A DNA stretch of 64,000 bases from Schistocerca nitens (taxonomy: Eukaryota > Arthropoda > Insecta > Orthoptera > Acrididae): contig NC_064614.1 of the NCBI RefSeq assembly GCF_023898315.1, positions 72,800,501 through 72,864,500 of the forward strand. The letters run 5' to 3'. A program made the position numbers and the translations under genes. Below are positions 23,591 through 34,997 of this stretch, piece after piece. Positions within the stretch are counted from its first letter, which is position 1, and each line of letters starts with the position of its first letter. The notes beneath the pieces were generated by a model. It had not been told where the DNA came from. It saw only the letters and a program-made list of their open reading frames with translations, and made no database searches.

Positions 23591-23876
23591 ATTAACACGA
23601 TAGCGCGGCGAGCGTATCAGTACCTTCCTAAGCATTCACCCCCTCCCTGTGCACCAAGCTTTCGCGTCGCTCAGTGTGCTTGTGACCTTGCAGTGAATCG
23701 GTTGTGCCATCGCGCCCGAAAGTGCAGCATATTGCTCGTTGCGCTCCTATCGGTGTAAATATTTTTTTCTTGTTATGTAAATGTTTATTTCTTGCTTTAT
23801 TACATTTTAACAAGCCGAAGGTAATTTTATTTTTAGTAAGTATATTCTTTATTATATACAGCTTTCAGTAATCAGT

Positions 23877-25450
23877 ATGGATGACCGAAAAACGAAACAA
23901 ATACTTGCATGGCTTGAAAACCCTGAGTTGGACGAAAAATGTGATCCGGATGACGCAGACGACAAACGTGTAGACAACCCTATTAGTAACTGCTCCGATG
24001 TTGATAGTCCCTTTCAGACAGATACGGAACAACTTCGGATGAAGCTGCACATGAAGAACCACACAAACAAAGAGGTAGGATACCATTTTATACTGGAAAA
24101 GAGGGGCTACAAGTTGGCTTATACAGAAATCCATAAGTAATATACGTACTAGGACTTGGAATACCGTAATTCATTTGCCAGGGGTCAAACAAGCAGCTAA
24201 GAATGCACAAACTCCCTTACAATGAGTTTCTGTGTTTTTGGATGATGGAATCATTGATAAAATAGTTACATACACAAATATATATATCACAAAATTACAA
24301 GAAAAATTTTCACGAGAACGGGATTGTAAGCTGACAGACTTGGTTAAAATAATGACATTCATTGGATTGTTGTAAATGGCTGGTTTGAAGGAAACGAATT
24401 ATTTGAATGTGAAAGAAATGTGGACTGATGGTGATGCAGCCTGTGATTTTTTTACAGCAAAAATGTCCATAAAGTACTTCTTATTTTTTCTACGAGTCTT
24501 ACGTTTTGATGATATCAATAGTCGGGGGAGGGGGGGGGGGGCAAGAAAGCAAGTTGATATCCTACCTGCTAGAGCTTATTCGAGAAATACTTGAGGTCTT
24601 TGTTAGACACTGTATAATTTGAGCAACGCGACTTCTGACGTAGTCAAGAGGGTTGCTGCTCCTAAATTGAACGGTGGTAGAAACATAACTCTGGACAATT
24701 ACTTCACATACATTCCACTATTCTAAGAATTGAAAAATGTCTACAGAACAACAGCAGTCGGCACATTACGCAAAAATAAAAAATAAATCCCTTCATTATT
24801 TTTGTCAACAAAGAACAGACCTATGCCAAGTTCTATTTTTGGTTTCGGTGAAAACAATGTCATCGTATTTTAAGTACCAAGGAAAAAGACGAAAAAAATT
24901 GTACTTATGTTATCCTCATTCAACAATGACGATAATGTAGATCAAGAGACAGGTATTGAAGCTAAACCGGAAACTGTCACATTTTATAACAATAGTAAAA
25001 GAGGTGTGGACATTGTTGACCAAAAGAAACAGGATTACTCTGTCGCATGAATTTCTTAAAGGTGGACAATGAGACTTTTCTTCACTATTTTGAATATAAC
25101 TGGGATCAACACGAAAATAATGTACAAAGAAACCACACAAACTGTAAATGCATCACGTTATTCCTCAAACATCTGTATCTAGATATGGTTAAACCACAAA
25201 TTTCACGAAGAATAACACAGCAGAACATTTCGGCAGATCTCAAGTTCCGAATGAAGTGGTTTTTACCTCTTTTTAACGTGGAAACAGAGGCAGGACCCAG
25301 TGGCTTTTGTGCGCTTTGTCCAAGAAGGAAGAATAGACGCTCTGAATAAGCATGTACGTACTTTGTGTCACAAATCACTATGCACTGAGCATGTGACATT
25401 CATGTACAAGGAATGTTATGAAAGACACATTTCTCCAGATACTATGATAG
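23877..25450 (+). pseudogene. piggyBac-like transposase pseudogene
   Basis: piggyBac transposases cut at TTAA using a DDD catalytic triad and have a C-terminal cysteine-rich domain. The N-terminal 87 codons (23877-24140) are open and acidic. Core fragments follow in shifting frames, including LHYFCQQRTDLCQVLFLVS near 24790 (family position unclear). Near 24960-25025 there is a string like KPETVTFYNNSKRGVDIVDQ, the well-known KP-E--FYN-TK-GVD-LDQ piggyBac signature containing the third catalytic aspartate. The end carries GPSGFCALCPRRKNRR and further cysteine pairs, as in the family's terminal zinc-binding region. Many stops and shifts and a poly-G tract near 24530 show it is dead. I did not find terminal inverted repeats or a TTAA pair. 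Confidence 0.8.
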
Positions 25451-25454
25451 ACTG

Positions 25455-26258
25455 AACTAGAAAACATATTTAATAATCATTTTTTAAGTGTTGTAGAGAA
25501 AATAGGTTCCAGCTATTCATTAGAAAATTCAAGGCAGTATACGGAAGAGGCAGTACCTACGCAATTTGATAAAATTGAAATACAACCCACCTCTCCTACT
25601 GAAATTAGGAAAATAATAAATTCACTCAAAAGTAAAAGCTCACATGGAATAGATGGCATTTCCAACAGAGTACTAAAAGCTTGTTCCAAACAAATAAGTA
25701 GGATTCTCAGCCACATATGTAGTAGCTCACTGAAACAGGGAATTTTTCCAGATAGACTAAATATGCTATTGTTAAGCCATTGCATAAAACAGGAGGTTAG
25801 ACCTGATGCTAACAACTACCGCCCAATCTTATTTCTGACAGCTTTATCCAAAATTCTTGAAAAGTAATGTATTCAAGGGGAGCATCACAAATTTTAAAAA
25901 TGAAGTACTAACAAAATGTCAATTTGGTTTTCAGGCAGGCTTTTCAACATAAAATGCTATATATGCTTTCACTGATCAAATATTAAATGCAATGAATAAC
26001 TGAACATCACCCATTGGGATATTTTGTGAACTCTCACTCTTGATTATGTGAATCATGAAATTCTTCTAGATAAGCATAAGTATTGTGGTGAGACTGGGAC
26101 AGTGCACAAATGGTTTAATTCATACGGAAATGGAAGAATGCAGAAGGTTGAAATAAACAGTACAGATACTCTACAAAAACCAGCTAAGTCCTCTAACTGG
26201 GGAGGTATCAAGAATGGTTTCCCACAGTGTTCAGTCTTGGGTCCCTTGTTGTTCTTAA
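25455..26258 (+). mobile_element. LINE (Jockey/CR1-like) reverse transcriptase fragment
   Basis: The readable frame starts with a linker and the finger/palm region: SPTEIRKIINSLKSKSSHGI then DGISNRVLKAC, and DANNYRPI followed by LFLTALSKILEK. After stops and a shift (25866-26040) it resumes at VNHEILLDKHKYCGETGTVH and ends in the GGIKNGFPQCSVLGPLLFLI block, where family members read GVPQGSVLGPLLFLIYIND. The FADD box would lie just downstream, but the sequence is cut off by the DNA transposon at 26261, and I do not see the LINE resume after 28129. It is dead and lacks endonuclease and 3' end. Confidence 0.8.
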
Positions 26259-26260
26259 TA

Positions 26261-28127
26261 CACAGGGTGGTCCATTGATCGTGACCGGGCCAAAGATCTC
26301 ATGAAATAAGCGTCAAAAGAAAAAACTACAAGGAACGAAACTTGTCTAGCTTGAAGGGGGAAACCAGATAGCGCTATGGTTTGCCCGCTAGATGCGCTGC
26401 CATAGGTCTAACGGATATTATATGCGTTGTTTAAAATACGAACCCCCATTTTTATTACATATTCGTGTAGTACGTACAGAAATATGAATGTTTTAGTTGG
26501 ACCACTTTTTTCGCTTTGTGATAGATGGCGCTGTAATAGTCACAAACATATGGCTCACAATTTTAGACGAACAGTTGGCAAAAGGTAGGTTTTTTAAATT
26601 AAAATACAGAACGTAGGTACGTTTGAACATTTTATTTCGGTTGTTCCAATGTGATACATGTACCTTTATGAACTTATCATTTCTGAGAACGCATGCTATT
26701 ACAGCGTGATTACCTGTAAATACCACATTAATGCAATAAATGCTCAAAATGATGTCCGACAACCTCAATGCATTTGCCAATGCGTGTGACAACATTCCTC
26801 TCAACAGCGAGTAGTTCGCCTTCCGTAATGTTCGTACATGCATAGACAATGCGCTGACGCATGTTGCCAGGCGTTGTCGCTCGATCACGAAAGCAAACAA
26901 CCTTCAACTTTCCCCACAGAAAGAAATCCGGGGACGTCAGATCCGGAGAACGTACGGGTCATGGCATTGTGCTTCGACGACCAATCCACCTGTCATGAAA
27001 TATGTTATTCAATACCGCTTCAACCGCACTCGAGCTATGTGCCGGACATCCATCATGTTGCAAGTACATCGCCATTCTGTCATGCAGTGAAACATCTTTT
27101 AGTAACATCGGTAGAACATTACGTAGGAAATCAGCATACATTGAACCATTTAGATTGCCATCGATAAGATGGGGGCCAATTATCCTTCCTCCGATAATGC
27201 CGCACCATACATTAACCCGCCAAGGTCGCTGATGTTCCACTTGTCGCAGCCATCGTGGATTTTCCGTTGCCCAATGGTGCATATAATGCCGGTTTACGTT
27301 ACCGCTGTTGGTGAATGAGGTTTCGTCGCTAAATAGAACGCGTGCAAAAAATCTGTCAGAACTGTACACGAGGTTCAAAGTCGTCGCCACGCAATTCCTG
27401 GTGCATAGAAATATGGTACAGGTGCAATCGATGTTGATGTAGCATTCTCAACACCGACGTTTTTGAGATTCCCGAGTCTCGCTCAATTTGTCTACTACTG
27501 ATATGCGGATCAGCCGCGACAGCAGCTAGAACACCTACTTGGGCATCATCATTTGTTGCAGGTCGAGGTTGACGTTTCACAGGTGGCTGAACACTTCCTG
27601 TTTCCTTAAATAACCTAACTATCCGACGAACTGTCCGGACACTTAAATGATGTCGTCCAGGATGCCGAGCAGCATACGTAGCACACGGCCGTTGGGCATT
27701 TTGATCACAACAGCCATACATCAACAGGATATCGATCTTTTCCGCAATTGGTAAACGGTCCATTTTAACACGGGTAATGTATCACGAAGGAAATGCCGTA
27801 CATACCGGCGGAATGTTACATGATACCACGTACTTATACGTTAGTGACTGTTATAGCGCCATCTATTACAAAGCGAAAAAAGTGGTCCAACTAAAACATT
27901 CATATTTCCGTACGTACTACACGAATATGTAATAAAAAATGGGGGTTCGTATTTAAAGAACGCAGTTGATATCCGTTTGACCTATGGCAGCGCCATCTAG
28001 CGAGCAAACCATAGTGCCATCTGGTTTCCCCCTTCAAGCTAGACCCGTTTCGTTCTTTGTAGTTTTTTCGTTTGACGCTTATTTCGTGACGTATTTGGCA
28101 CGGACACGATCAATGGACCACCCTGTA
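26261..28127 (-). mobile_element. Tc1/mariner-type transposon with ~290-bp inverted repeats
   Basis: The ends read inward (C/T)ACAGGGTGGTCCATTGATCG and are flanked by TA at 26259-26260 and 28128-28129. The terminal inverted repeats extend about 290 bp (26261-26549 and 27840-28127) with moderate divergence, much longer than the ~30 bp of classical mariners. The enclosed minus-strand gene is a transposase and is described separately. Total length is 1867 bp. It inserted directly at the broken end of a LINE fragment. Confidence 0.9.
26730..27763 (-). pseudogene. Transposase of the long-TIR element, two lesions
   Basis: Start MDRLPIAEKIDILLMYG at 27763. The N-terminal half has a helix-turn-helix region (HLSVRTVRRIVRLFKETGSV, then a proline-rich linker and SSRQIERDSGISKTSVLRML). 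The catalytic core follows: VLFSDETSFTNSG with the first aspartate, a RPWRVNVWCGIIGGRIIGPH block, and YLQHDGCPAHSS with the second aspartate. The third is in SPDLTSPDFFLWG beyond a stop. I count about 41 residues between the second and third aspartates. Two lesions are visible. One is a frameshift in the region 27356-27390, where two overlapping frames cover adjacent halves. The other is a TGA at 26959-26961 where a tryptophan (WP-RSPDLT) is expected. Otherwise the gene is well preserved, so loss of function looks recent. Confidence 0.85.
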
Positions 28128-28129
28128 TA

Positions 28130-29779
28130 CGTGCCGGAGAGGACGGCTGAGGGAACATCTGTTGTCTACAGCTATCTGCATACTGGAGCAGCCTACGGAC
28201 GATCGCTTTCTCGGACACATAAACTTTAATAATATAGTTAAAAATTACTTCAAAAAAATCTTAATTTTTACTTGTATACAGTTAAGTCGTTTGAACTCAA
28301 AGAAAAAGTTTCAGCTTGCTAGAATGAAAATTTTGCCTTCTACAATTTTTATAGTGGAACTAACGGTAGATAGTTACCTCTGAACCATATCTTTATTAAC
28401 ACTTATATCTGCTGTTATTAATACTACAACTCTCAAATTTTGTATAGCTTTATCATTTGGTATGTTTTATGATTCACTTTAATCAAAATTTTCTTATCAT
28501 TAAAATTACAGGTACTTAATCTACTACGATTGGGTAGACTTTAGTTACAGAACTGGTTTTTACTTAATTACTCAAAAACTATAAGGTGTACCTTAACGTG
28601 GTCTCTCAGTTATCATTTTCGGGGTGAAACTGAAGCAGTAAAGAAATTTTCATGTTTCTAAGTCCATTATTTAGCGCCTCTGATTTTTCACAAAAACGTG
28701 AATTCCGGTGTTAATTTTTGTCTTATGGTTTTGGAAACCTGCACCACTTATTTATGAGGTCTAATTGCACATTCTGAGCAAATTCTGGCTATCTAGTTAC
28801 ATTATTTAGCGCCACTTATTTTTCTCTTAAAGCGGCATTTTTACGTAAATGTTTACGTCTAGAACATAAAGACTTAGTATTTGCAACATTACAACACTAA
28901 ACTATATTTTAACAAAGTTTTGAACAAAAATTTTGATTTTTAAGTTCCTACTTAATTGTGGTGCAATACTTGCGCTCTACACGCAGGCGCGTTAAGGTGA
29001 CGTGGCGCTACTAGCAGTGAAGTGGGGAAGTCCCGGCACACTCGCTCGCCTCTGTATCTCACACATGATACAGCGCTTGGCTTACTTCAAGCAGTGATTC
29101 CATCCGCTGATTTCATGAGATTTCTTACAGCCACCCCTCGCAGCTTTCCACGGTTCCTGTCCGGCAGTCCATGAGGTTTGTTCAGTGTTGATTTAGCTGC
29201 GGTTGTTGCTTAGCATTTCCACCTCACAATCAAGTCACCGACTGTCTGCATGGGCAGCTTTGGAACTGTTAAAGTGCTACCGATGAATCTGTTACTCGGG
29301 TGACAGCCAGTGACTACAGCACGCTCGAAGTCACTGAGCTCCCCTACTGTTACCTCTTCTCTACTGTCAATACAATACACTTGCCTCTTTTACAGTGGCT
29401 GATACATCTCTCGTGAAATCTAGAGGACAGTTGCTCTCAGGAAACTTCTGATCAGATAGTGTATACGCTGGTGACAAAATATTGGGTGAAAATTTAGCTT
29501 CCAACACATGTCATTAATTTTTCCAAACGGAACTTCTGTTGGGATTAAGCCATTTTTTACACTGTTTCTCAGTAAAGTTCGCCGAGCATATACGTTGCAC
29601 TTTCATAAGCGATATACCGACCTGTTACGATGCTAGCAGCACGTTCCAGGATTCTCTCGATATCTATTACCACTTCTACTCGCTTCGTAGGGGTGCACCA
29701 ACCGAGGCGATCTCTTACCTTTTTGTGTCTTCGTTATGTTGACGATTTATTACCTTTAAGAAACGTAACAACACAAAGT
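28130..29779. other. No recognisable gene
   Basis: This is AT-rich sequence with a GC-richer stretch at 28970-29420. No family motif, defined repeat or convincing exon was found. It could be upstream DNA of the secreted-protein gene at 30677. Confidence 0.3.
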
Positions 29780-30023
29780 CCAGAATGAGATTTTCACTAT
29801 GCAGCGGAGTGTGCGCTGATATGAAACTTCGCTGGAGACCTGCTGTAAAGTTCGGAAGGTAGGGGACGAGGTACTGGCGGAAGTAAAGCAGTGAGGACGG
29901 GGCATCAGTCGTGCTTGGGTAGCTCAGTTGGTACAGCATTTGCCCGCGAAAGCAAAGGTCCCGAGTTCGAGTCTCGGTCCGGCACACGGTTTTAATCTGC
30001 CAGGAAGTTTCAACACAGAAAGT
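29769..30023 (+). mobile_element. tRNA-derived SINE of a second family
   Basis: The body is about 29780-30011. The tRNA-like part GGGTAGCTCAGTTGGTACAG (A box), then CCGCGAAAGC and GAGTTCGAGTCTCGGTCC (B box), sits in the 3' half, followed by GGCACACGGTTTTAATCTGC. The flanks CAACACAAAGT and CAACACAGAAAGT look like a degenerate target duplication. I recall this tRNA-like sequence as a widespread insect SINE. It is not a functional tRNA gene, because it is embedded in repeat sequence on both sides. Confidence 0.75.
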
Positions 30024-30173
30024 GTATGTCCACCTACGTATACGATTCACTAGAAACATTTATGACGGAATGGAGCTGTCTTTCACTCGTTTATCTTTGT
30101 TGAAATGGGTGTTTATGTTGTGAAAGATGCTTCTTATCCTGCGAATTAATCACAACTTTTGAGATAAAAATTC

Positions 30174-30383
30174 CCTCCAGCCGTCCGGTGCGACCGAACG
30201 GTTCCTAGGCGTTTCACTCATGAACCGCGCGACCGCTACGGTAGCAGGATCGAATCCTGCCTCGGGCTTGGATGTTTGTAATGTCCTTAGGTTAGTTAGG
30301 TTTAAGTAGTTCTAAGTTCTAGGGGACAGATGGCAACAGATATTAAGTCCCATAGTGCTCAGAACCATTTGAATATCCTCCAG
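30174..30383 (+). mobile_element. tRNA-derived SINE, older copy
   Basis: The body is 30181-30376, same family as at 1188, with the GATCGAATCCTGCCTCGGGC B-box region and TTAGGTTAGTTAGGTTTAAG tail block. Only CCTCCAG (7 bp) is perfectly duplicated at the ends, and the head has lost part of its consensus, so it looks older than the other copies. Confidence 0.85.
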
Positions 30384-30676
30384 AATTCCAAGGCAGATGA
30401 GAGGTAGTGATAGCAGTATGTAATTCAACGCACCCACCTTCTCATCTGTCGTGTTAATGTCCTGCTCTCTTTTCCACTCTATACTTGAGAGATCGTAGAT
30501 ACTCTCGGAGACGAGTACTGGTCGAGAAACATTTTGGCGCTTCTGTTACCGGCCAGCCTACGGCGCAAGGCTTATCAAGGAAGTGACCTACGTCCGCCGG
30601 TTTGCCTTGGTCGGGAGGAACCGGTATTCGCAGCTCGCGGGAACGTCTTCCGTCACAGCCGCAGAGAGAGTGCAAC

Positions 30677-30868
30677 ATGACTTCGGTGCGGCTGGCGTTG
30701 TCGGCGCTCTTGCTTCTGCTGCTGCTACTACCTGGACGCTACGACGCTGCCCCGTTCAGCCCGACGTACATCGACTGGAGCAGTTTCACCTGTGACCAGC
30801 TGAATGAAGACAACACGGACGAACTTGAAGGATGCCGTTTCACCGATGTCAGCCCCGGGGAAGAAGAG
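30677..30868 (+). CDS. Secreted protein, first coding exon
   Basis: The ATG at 30677 opens a classical signal peptide (MTSVRLALSALLLLLLLLPG, likely cleaved near RYDA/AP). The mature part then starts APFSPTYIDWSSF and contains CDQLNEDNTDELEGC and an acidic DVSPGEEE end. The exon is followed by a good splice donor (GAG/GTACAG at 30869), giving 64 codons and phase 0. The upstream 100 bp is GC-rich and unlike the surrounding repeats, as expected of a 5' untranslated exon. I do not recognise the family; a small cysteine-containing secreted protein or peptide precursor is the most that can be said. A frame starting earlier (30602) also exists, but the signal-peptide start is preferred. Codon usage and leader make it the best host-gene candidate in the window. 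Confidence 0.6.
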
Positions 30869-31257
30869 GTACAGTGCTCCATTCATTTATTCATTCACTT
30901 ACTCATAGTGCTACGTGGGTCCGATGAACCAGTAAAACCTTCACGGTCGTCGGGCGAGTAAGGGTTTACATTATAAAAGACAAATAACGTACAGGGTCAA
31001 CATCTGTACACTGTGTTTACAATAAACTGTCACAATGCTGTTTTACACAACCGTAACGGCCATAATGGCACACACCGGAATATAAGCTGCATCCTTAATT
31101 TCGAGGGAGGGAAGAAACAGAGAAAGAATCAAGTCCCGTAAGCGACTTAAAAATGTTGTTCAAAGCTGTTGGCAATATGCTCAGACTTAATCAACTTTTA
31201 GGTTGGTCCTATTGCAGTTACTCATTCGGTAGAAACGGAACCTTCATAGCATCACTT

Positions 31258-32105
31258 TTTTATCCGTCTTTCTGTCCATCTGACTGTTAAGAACCCTTTT
31301 CCTTGTTTACAGGTGGCCGTACCAAGTTGACATTTATGTTACTAAACCTATGGTCCCACGGCGATGTACAAAATTTAAGCTTTTACGTCAGTGCAATAAA
31401 AAGATACGGCCATTTATGTCACATATTTTTACACTCTCAAACACACTGATCAAAGCCTATAGCGTGCTTCCCATTGATGTATAATCATGGCATTGTGCAA
31501 GAAGTGAGGTTTTACAGTGCAAATATAGGAAAAAATCCGAAAATTACTGATTTGTAATTGTATCACAGCAAAGAAAATTTATATATCTCTTTAACTTGTA
31601 TGCGTCTGCCTTTCAATCTATTAAGACTCCTCTTCCTCAGAAACAGGAAAAACATATAAAGTTGAAATTTTTCACCTATTAGGGACCTTTCGCGGTGTAA
31701 AGCACAAGCTTCTAACTTAATTAAGACAAAAGATACGGTCATTTATGTCAGATACTTTGATAGTCACAAACCCACTTACTGAAACCTATAAGGTGCTCCC
31801 CGTTGACCTAGAGTCGTGCTCTTTATCAAGAAGCAAAGGGAAATATCGGAAAATTGTTACTTGTAATTATATCACACGAAAGAAAAACTGTTTTTGATAA
31901 CCTCTTATTCAACTGTCTCTGTGTTTCTCAGGAACGGATAGATGTATCAAGATGAAATTTATGCCACATATTAAAGTCTACGGTTCCTTGGCTGCGTAAA
32001 AGATTTAAGCTTGTATGTCAATGCAATCAAAAGATACTGCCATTTACGTCACACATCCTGATATCTTTAAAATATAGATACCGATGACAGGGAAAAATCG
32101 TCAAA
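31258..32105 (+). repeat. Three degenerate tandem repeat units (~300-330 bp)
   Basis: The anchor AAGATAC(G/T)G(C/T)CATTTA(T/C)GTCA recurs at about 31401, 31730 and 32031. Each copy has the same order of landmarks: a C/T-rich 'CTGTC' start, CTCAGGAAC-like block, TTGAAATTTATG, TTTAAGCTT, the anchor, and in the first two CCTATA(G/A)(C/G)GTGCT. I recall this as a common locust satellite-like repeat. Divergence is high, so it is old. Confidence 0.7.
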
Positions 32106-32215
32106 ATCCTCTAATACCGGGATGGATGAACTACCTGTGTACATAATTAAGTTTGTACGGAACTCTCGACGCACGACTCTTATTGGTGGTTATCCGGATT
32201 TCGTTTTTTTGTTAT

Positions 32216-33127
32216 GATATCGAGGGGCATGAAAAGGAAGCAATGGTTGGAAAGGGAGTGAGACGGGGCTGTAACGTATCCCCGATGTTATTCAATCCGT
32301 ACATTGAGCAAGCAGTAAAGGAAACAAAAGAAAAATTCGGAGTAGCAACTTTGAGGTTTGCCGATAACATTGTAATTCTGTCAGAGACAGCAAAGGAGCT
32401 GGAAGAGCAGTTAAACGGAATGAACAGTGTCTGGAAAGCAGGATATAAGGTGAACATCAACAAAAGCAAAACGAGGATAATGGAATGTAGTCGAACTAAA
32501 GCAGGTGATGCCAAGGGGATTAGATTAGGAAATGAGACACTTAAAGTAGTAGATGAGTTTTGCCATTTGGCATGCAAAATAACTGATGATGGTCGAAGTA
32601 GAGAGGATATAAAATGTAAACTGACAATGGCAAGGAAAGCGTTTCTGAAGAAGAGAAATTTGTTAATAATGGGTGTAGTAAGTGTCAGGAAGTCTTTTCT
32701 GAAACTATGTGTATGGAGTGTAGTCATTCATGGAAGTAAAACATGGACGATAAATAGTTTATACAAGAAGAGAATACAAGCTTTCGAAGTGTGCTGCTAC
32801 AGAAGAATGCTGAAGATTAGGTGGGTAGATCACGTAACTAATGAGGAGGTACTGAATAGAACTGAGGAGAAGAGGAATTTGTAGCACAACTTGACTAGAA
32901 GAAGGGATCGGTTGCTAGGAGGTGTTCTGAGGCATCAAGGGATAATCAATTTAGTATTGGAGGGCAGCTTGGACGGTAAAAATCGTAGAGGGAGACAACG
33001 AAATGAATACACTAAGCAGATTCAGAAGGATATAGGTTGCAGTAATTACTTCGAGATGAAGAAGCTAGCACAGGATAGAGTAGCATGGAGAGCTGCATCG
33101 AACTAGTCTCTCGACTGAAGACCACAG
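32216..33127 (+). mobile_element. LINE (RTE-like) 3' half, best preserved copy
   Basis: The 243-codon frame (to 32884) begins in the reverse transcriptase palm with GHEKEAMVGKGVRRGCNVSP and MLFNPYIEQAVKETKEKFGV, then LRFADNIVILSE (FADD changed to FADN). It continues with SKTRIMECSRTK, FCHLACKITDDGRSREDIKC, KAFLKKRNLL and CCYRRMLKIRWVDHV. A stop at 32882 is followed in the same family order by RDRLLGGVLRHQGIINLVLE and the terminal NRRGRQRNEYTKQIQKDIG. The catalytic FADD box has lost its second aspartate, so it is inactive even apart from the stop. The 3' end is CAGCAACAACA, matching the copy at 370-1173, and again a SINE sits in the tail. Confidence 0.87.
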
Positions 33128-33389
33128 CAACAACATCGATATACCGAGCGAGGTGGCGCAGTGGTTAGACACTGGACTCGCATTCGGGAGGACGACGGTT
33201 CAATCCCGCGTCCGGCCATCCTGATTTAGGTTTTCCGTGATTTCCTTAAATCGCTCCAGGCAAATGCCGGGATGGTTCCTTTGAAAGGACTCGGCCGACT
33301 TCCTTCCCCATCCTTCCCTAATCCGACGAGACCGATGACCTCGCTGTCATGTCTCCTTCCCCCAAAACAACCCAACAACAACATCGATA
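33128..33389 (+). mobile_element. tRNA-derived SINE of a third family, 14-bp target duplication
   Basis: The body is 33142-33375. The tRNA-like head has GAGGTGGCGCAGTGGTTAGA (A box) and GACGGTTCAATCCCGC (B box), then a body with GATTTAGGTTTTCCGTGATT and CTTCCTTCCCC, ending CCAAAACAACC. Exact duplications CAACAACATCGATA lie at 33128-33141 and 33376-33389. The insertion site is the CAACAAC tail of the LINE just upstream. Confidence 0.93.
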
Positions 33390-33551
33390 AATGATTACTC
33401 TATAGTTGAAGGACGCAGGAGAGGCTGGCTTATAATCACAACTGCGGCTGATGTCGCTGTTTACTTCTGTTGCTGTTTATCTCAACACTGTCAGTATTTC
33501 CGTAACTCTCATCCAAAGTTCACTGGCCTCGCTAGCATCGTACACGCAGTA

Positions 33552-34895
33552 CAGGGTTATTACAAATGATTGAAGCGATTTCACAGCTCTGCAATAACTT
33601 TATTATTTGAGATATTTTCACAATGCTTTGCACACACACATACAAAAACTCAAAAAGTTTTTTTAGGCATTCACAAATGTTCGATATGTGCCCCTTTAGT
33701 GATTCGGCAGACATCAAGCTGATAATCAAGTTCCTCCCACACTCGGCGCAGCATGTCCCCATCAATGGGTTCGAAAGCATCGTTGATGCGAGCTCGCAGT
33801 TCTGGCACGTTTCTTGGTAGAGGAGATTTAAACACTGAATCTTTCACGTAACCCCACAGAAAGAAATCGCATGGGGGTTAAGTCGGGAGAGTGTGGAGGC
33901 CATGACATGACTTGCTGATCATGATCTCCACCACGACCGATCCATCGGTTTTCCAATCTCCTGTTTAAGAAATGCCGAACATCATGATGGAAGTGCGGTG
34001 GAGCACCATCCTGTTGAAAGATGAAGTCGGCGCTGTCGGTCTCCAGTTGTGGCATGAGCCAATTTTCCAGCATGTCCAGATACACGTGTCCTGTAACGTT
34101 TTTTTCGCAGAAGAAAAAGGGGCCATAAACTTTAAACCGTGAGATTGCACAAAACACGTTAACTTTTGGTGAATTGCGAATTTGCTGCACGAATGCGTGA
34201 GGATTCTCTACCGCCCAGATTCGCACATTGTGTCTCTTCACTTCACCATTAAGAAAAAATGTTCCTTCATCACTGAAAACAAGTTTCGCACTGAACGCAT
34301 CCTCTTCCATGAGCTGTTGCAACCGCGCCGGTAATTCAAAGCGTTTAACTTTTTCGTCGGGTGTCAGCGCTTGTAGCAATTGTAAACGGTAAGGCTTCTG
34401 CTTTAGCCTTTTCCGTAAGATTTTCCAAACCGTCGGCTGTGGTACGTTTAGCTCCCTGCTTGCTTTATTCGTCGACTTCCGCGGGCTACGCGTGAAACTT
34501 GCCCGCACGCGTTCAACCGTTTCTTCGCTCACTGCAGGCCGACCCGTTGATTTCCCCTTACATAGGCATCCAGAAGCTTTAAACTGCGCATACCATCGCC
34601 GAATGGAGTTAGCCGTTGGTGGATCTTTGTTGAACTTCGTCCTGAAGTGTCGTTGCACTGTTATGACTGACTGATGTGAGTGCATTTCAAGCACGACATA
34701 CGCTTTCTCGGCTCCTGTCGCCATTTTGTCTCACTGCGCTCTCGAGTGCTCTGGCGGCAGAAGCCTGAAGTGCGGCTTCAGCCGAACAAAACTTTATGAG
34801 TTTTTCTACGTATCTGTAGTGTGTCGTGACCATATGTCAATGAATGGAGCTACAGTGAATTTATGAAATCGCTTCAATCATTTGTAATAGCCCTG
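33552..34895 (-). mobile_element. Mariner-type transposon, 1344 bp, nearly intact
   Basis: Terminal inverted repeats of about 32 bp (CAGGG(T/C)TATTACAAATGATTG onward) are flanked by TA at 33550-33551 and 34896-34897. The minus-strand transposase fills most of the interior. It lies in the intron of the secreted-protein gene, in antisense orientation to it. Confidence 0.92.
33671..34724 (-). pseudogene. Mariner-type transposase with a single frameshift
   Basis: Start MATGAEKAYVVLEMHSHQSV at 34724. The helix-turn-helix region (SVITVQRHFRTKFNKDPP, NSIRRWYAQFKASG) is followed by a second DNA-binding segment (NKASRELNVPQPTVWKILRK). The core has LVFSDEGTFFLNGEVKRHNV (first aspartate), RIWAVENPH, and FIFQQDGAPPHFHHDV (second aspartate). 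At WPPHSPDLTP the frame jumps because a run of five C residues near 33870-33875 appears one base too long. The natural continuation (CDFFLWGYVKD and on to a stop at 33671) lies in the next frame. No other lesion is visible over about 350 codons, so this copy is recent. This relatedness to insect mariner-type transposases is family knowledge; activity is not shown. Confidence 0.87.
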
Positions 34896-34997
34896 TATTT
34901 CTTGAATCATACTGCTAGACCCTTTCATTCACCACGTAAAGCGGTGGGGTGGGCTGTTTGAGATAAGGCTCATTAAAGAGTCTCGATCTTTTTTCAG

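Larger units (their letters stand above)
30869..34997 (+). other. Intron of the secreted-protein gene (inferred)
   Basis: This is the interval between the donor at 30869 and the pyrimidine-tract acceptor TTTTTTCAG at 34997. It holds three degenerate tandem repeats, a LINE with a SINE in its tail, and a mariner. The phases of the two flanking exons do not match directly, so a further small exon may lie inside. Confidence 0.4.

Noticed and set aside
29920-29995. A functional tRNA gene
   Set aside because: The tRNA-like boxes are embedded in a repeat with a probable target duplication and extra flanking SINE sequence.
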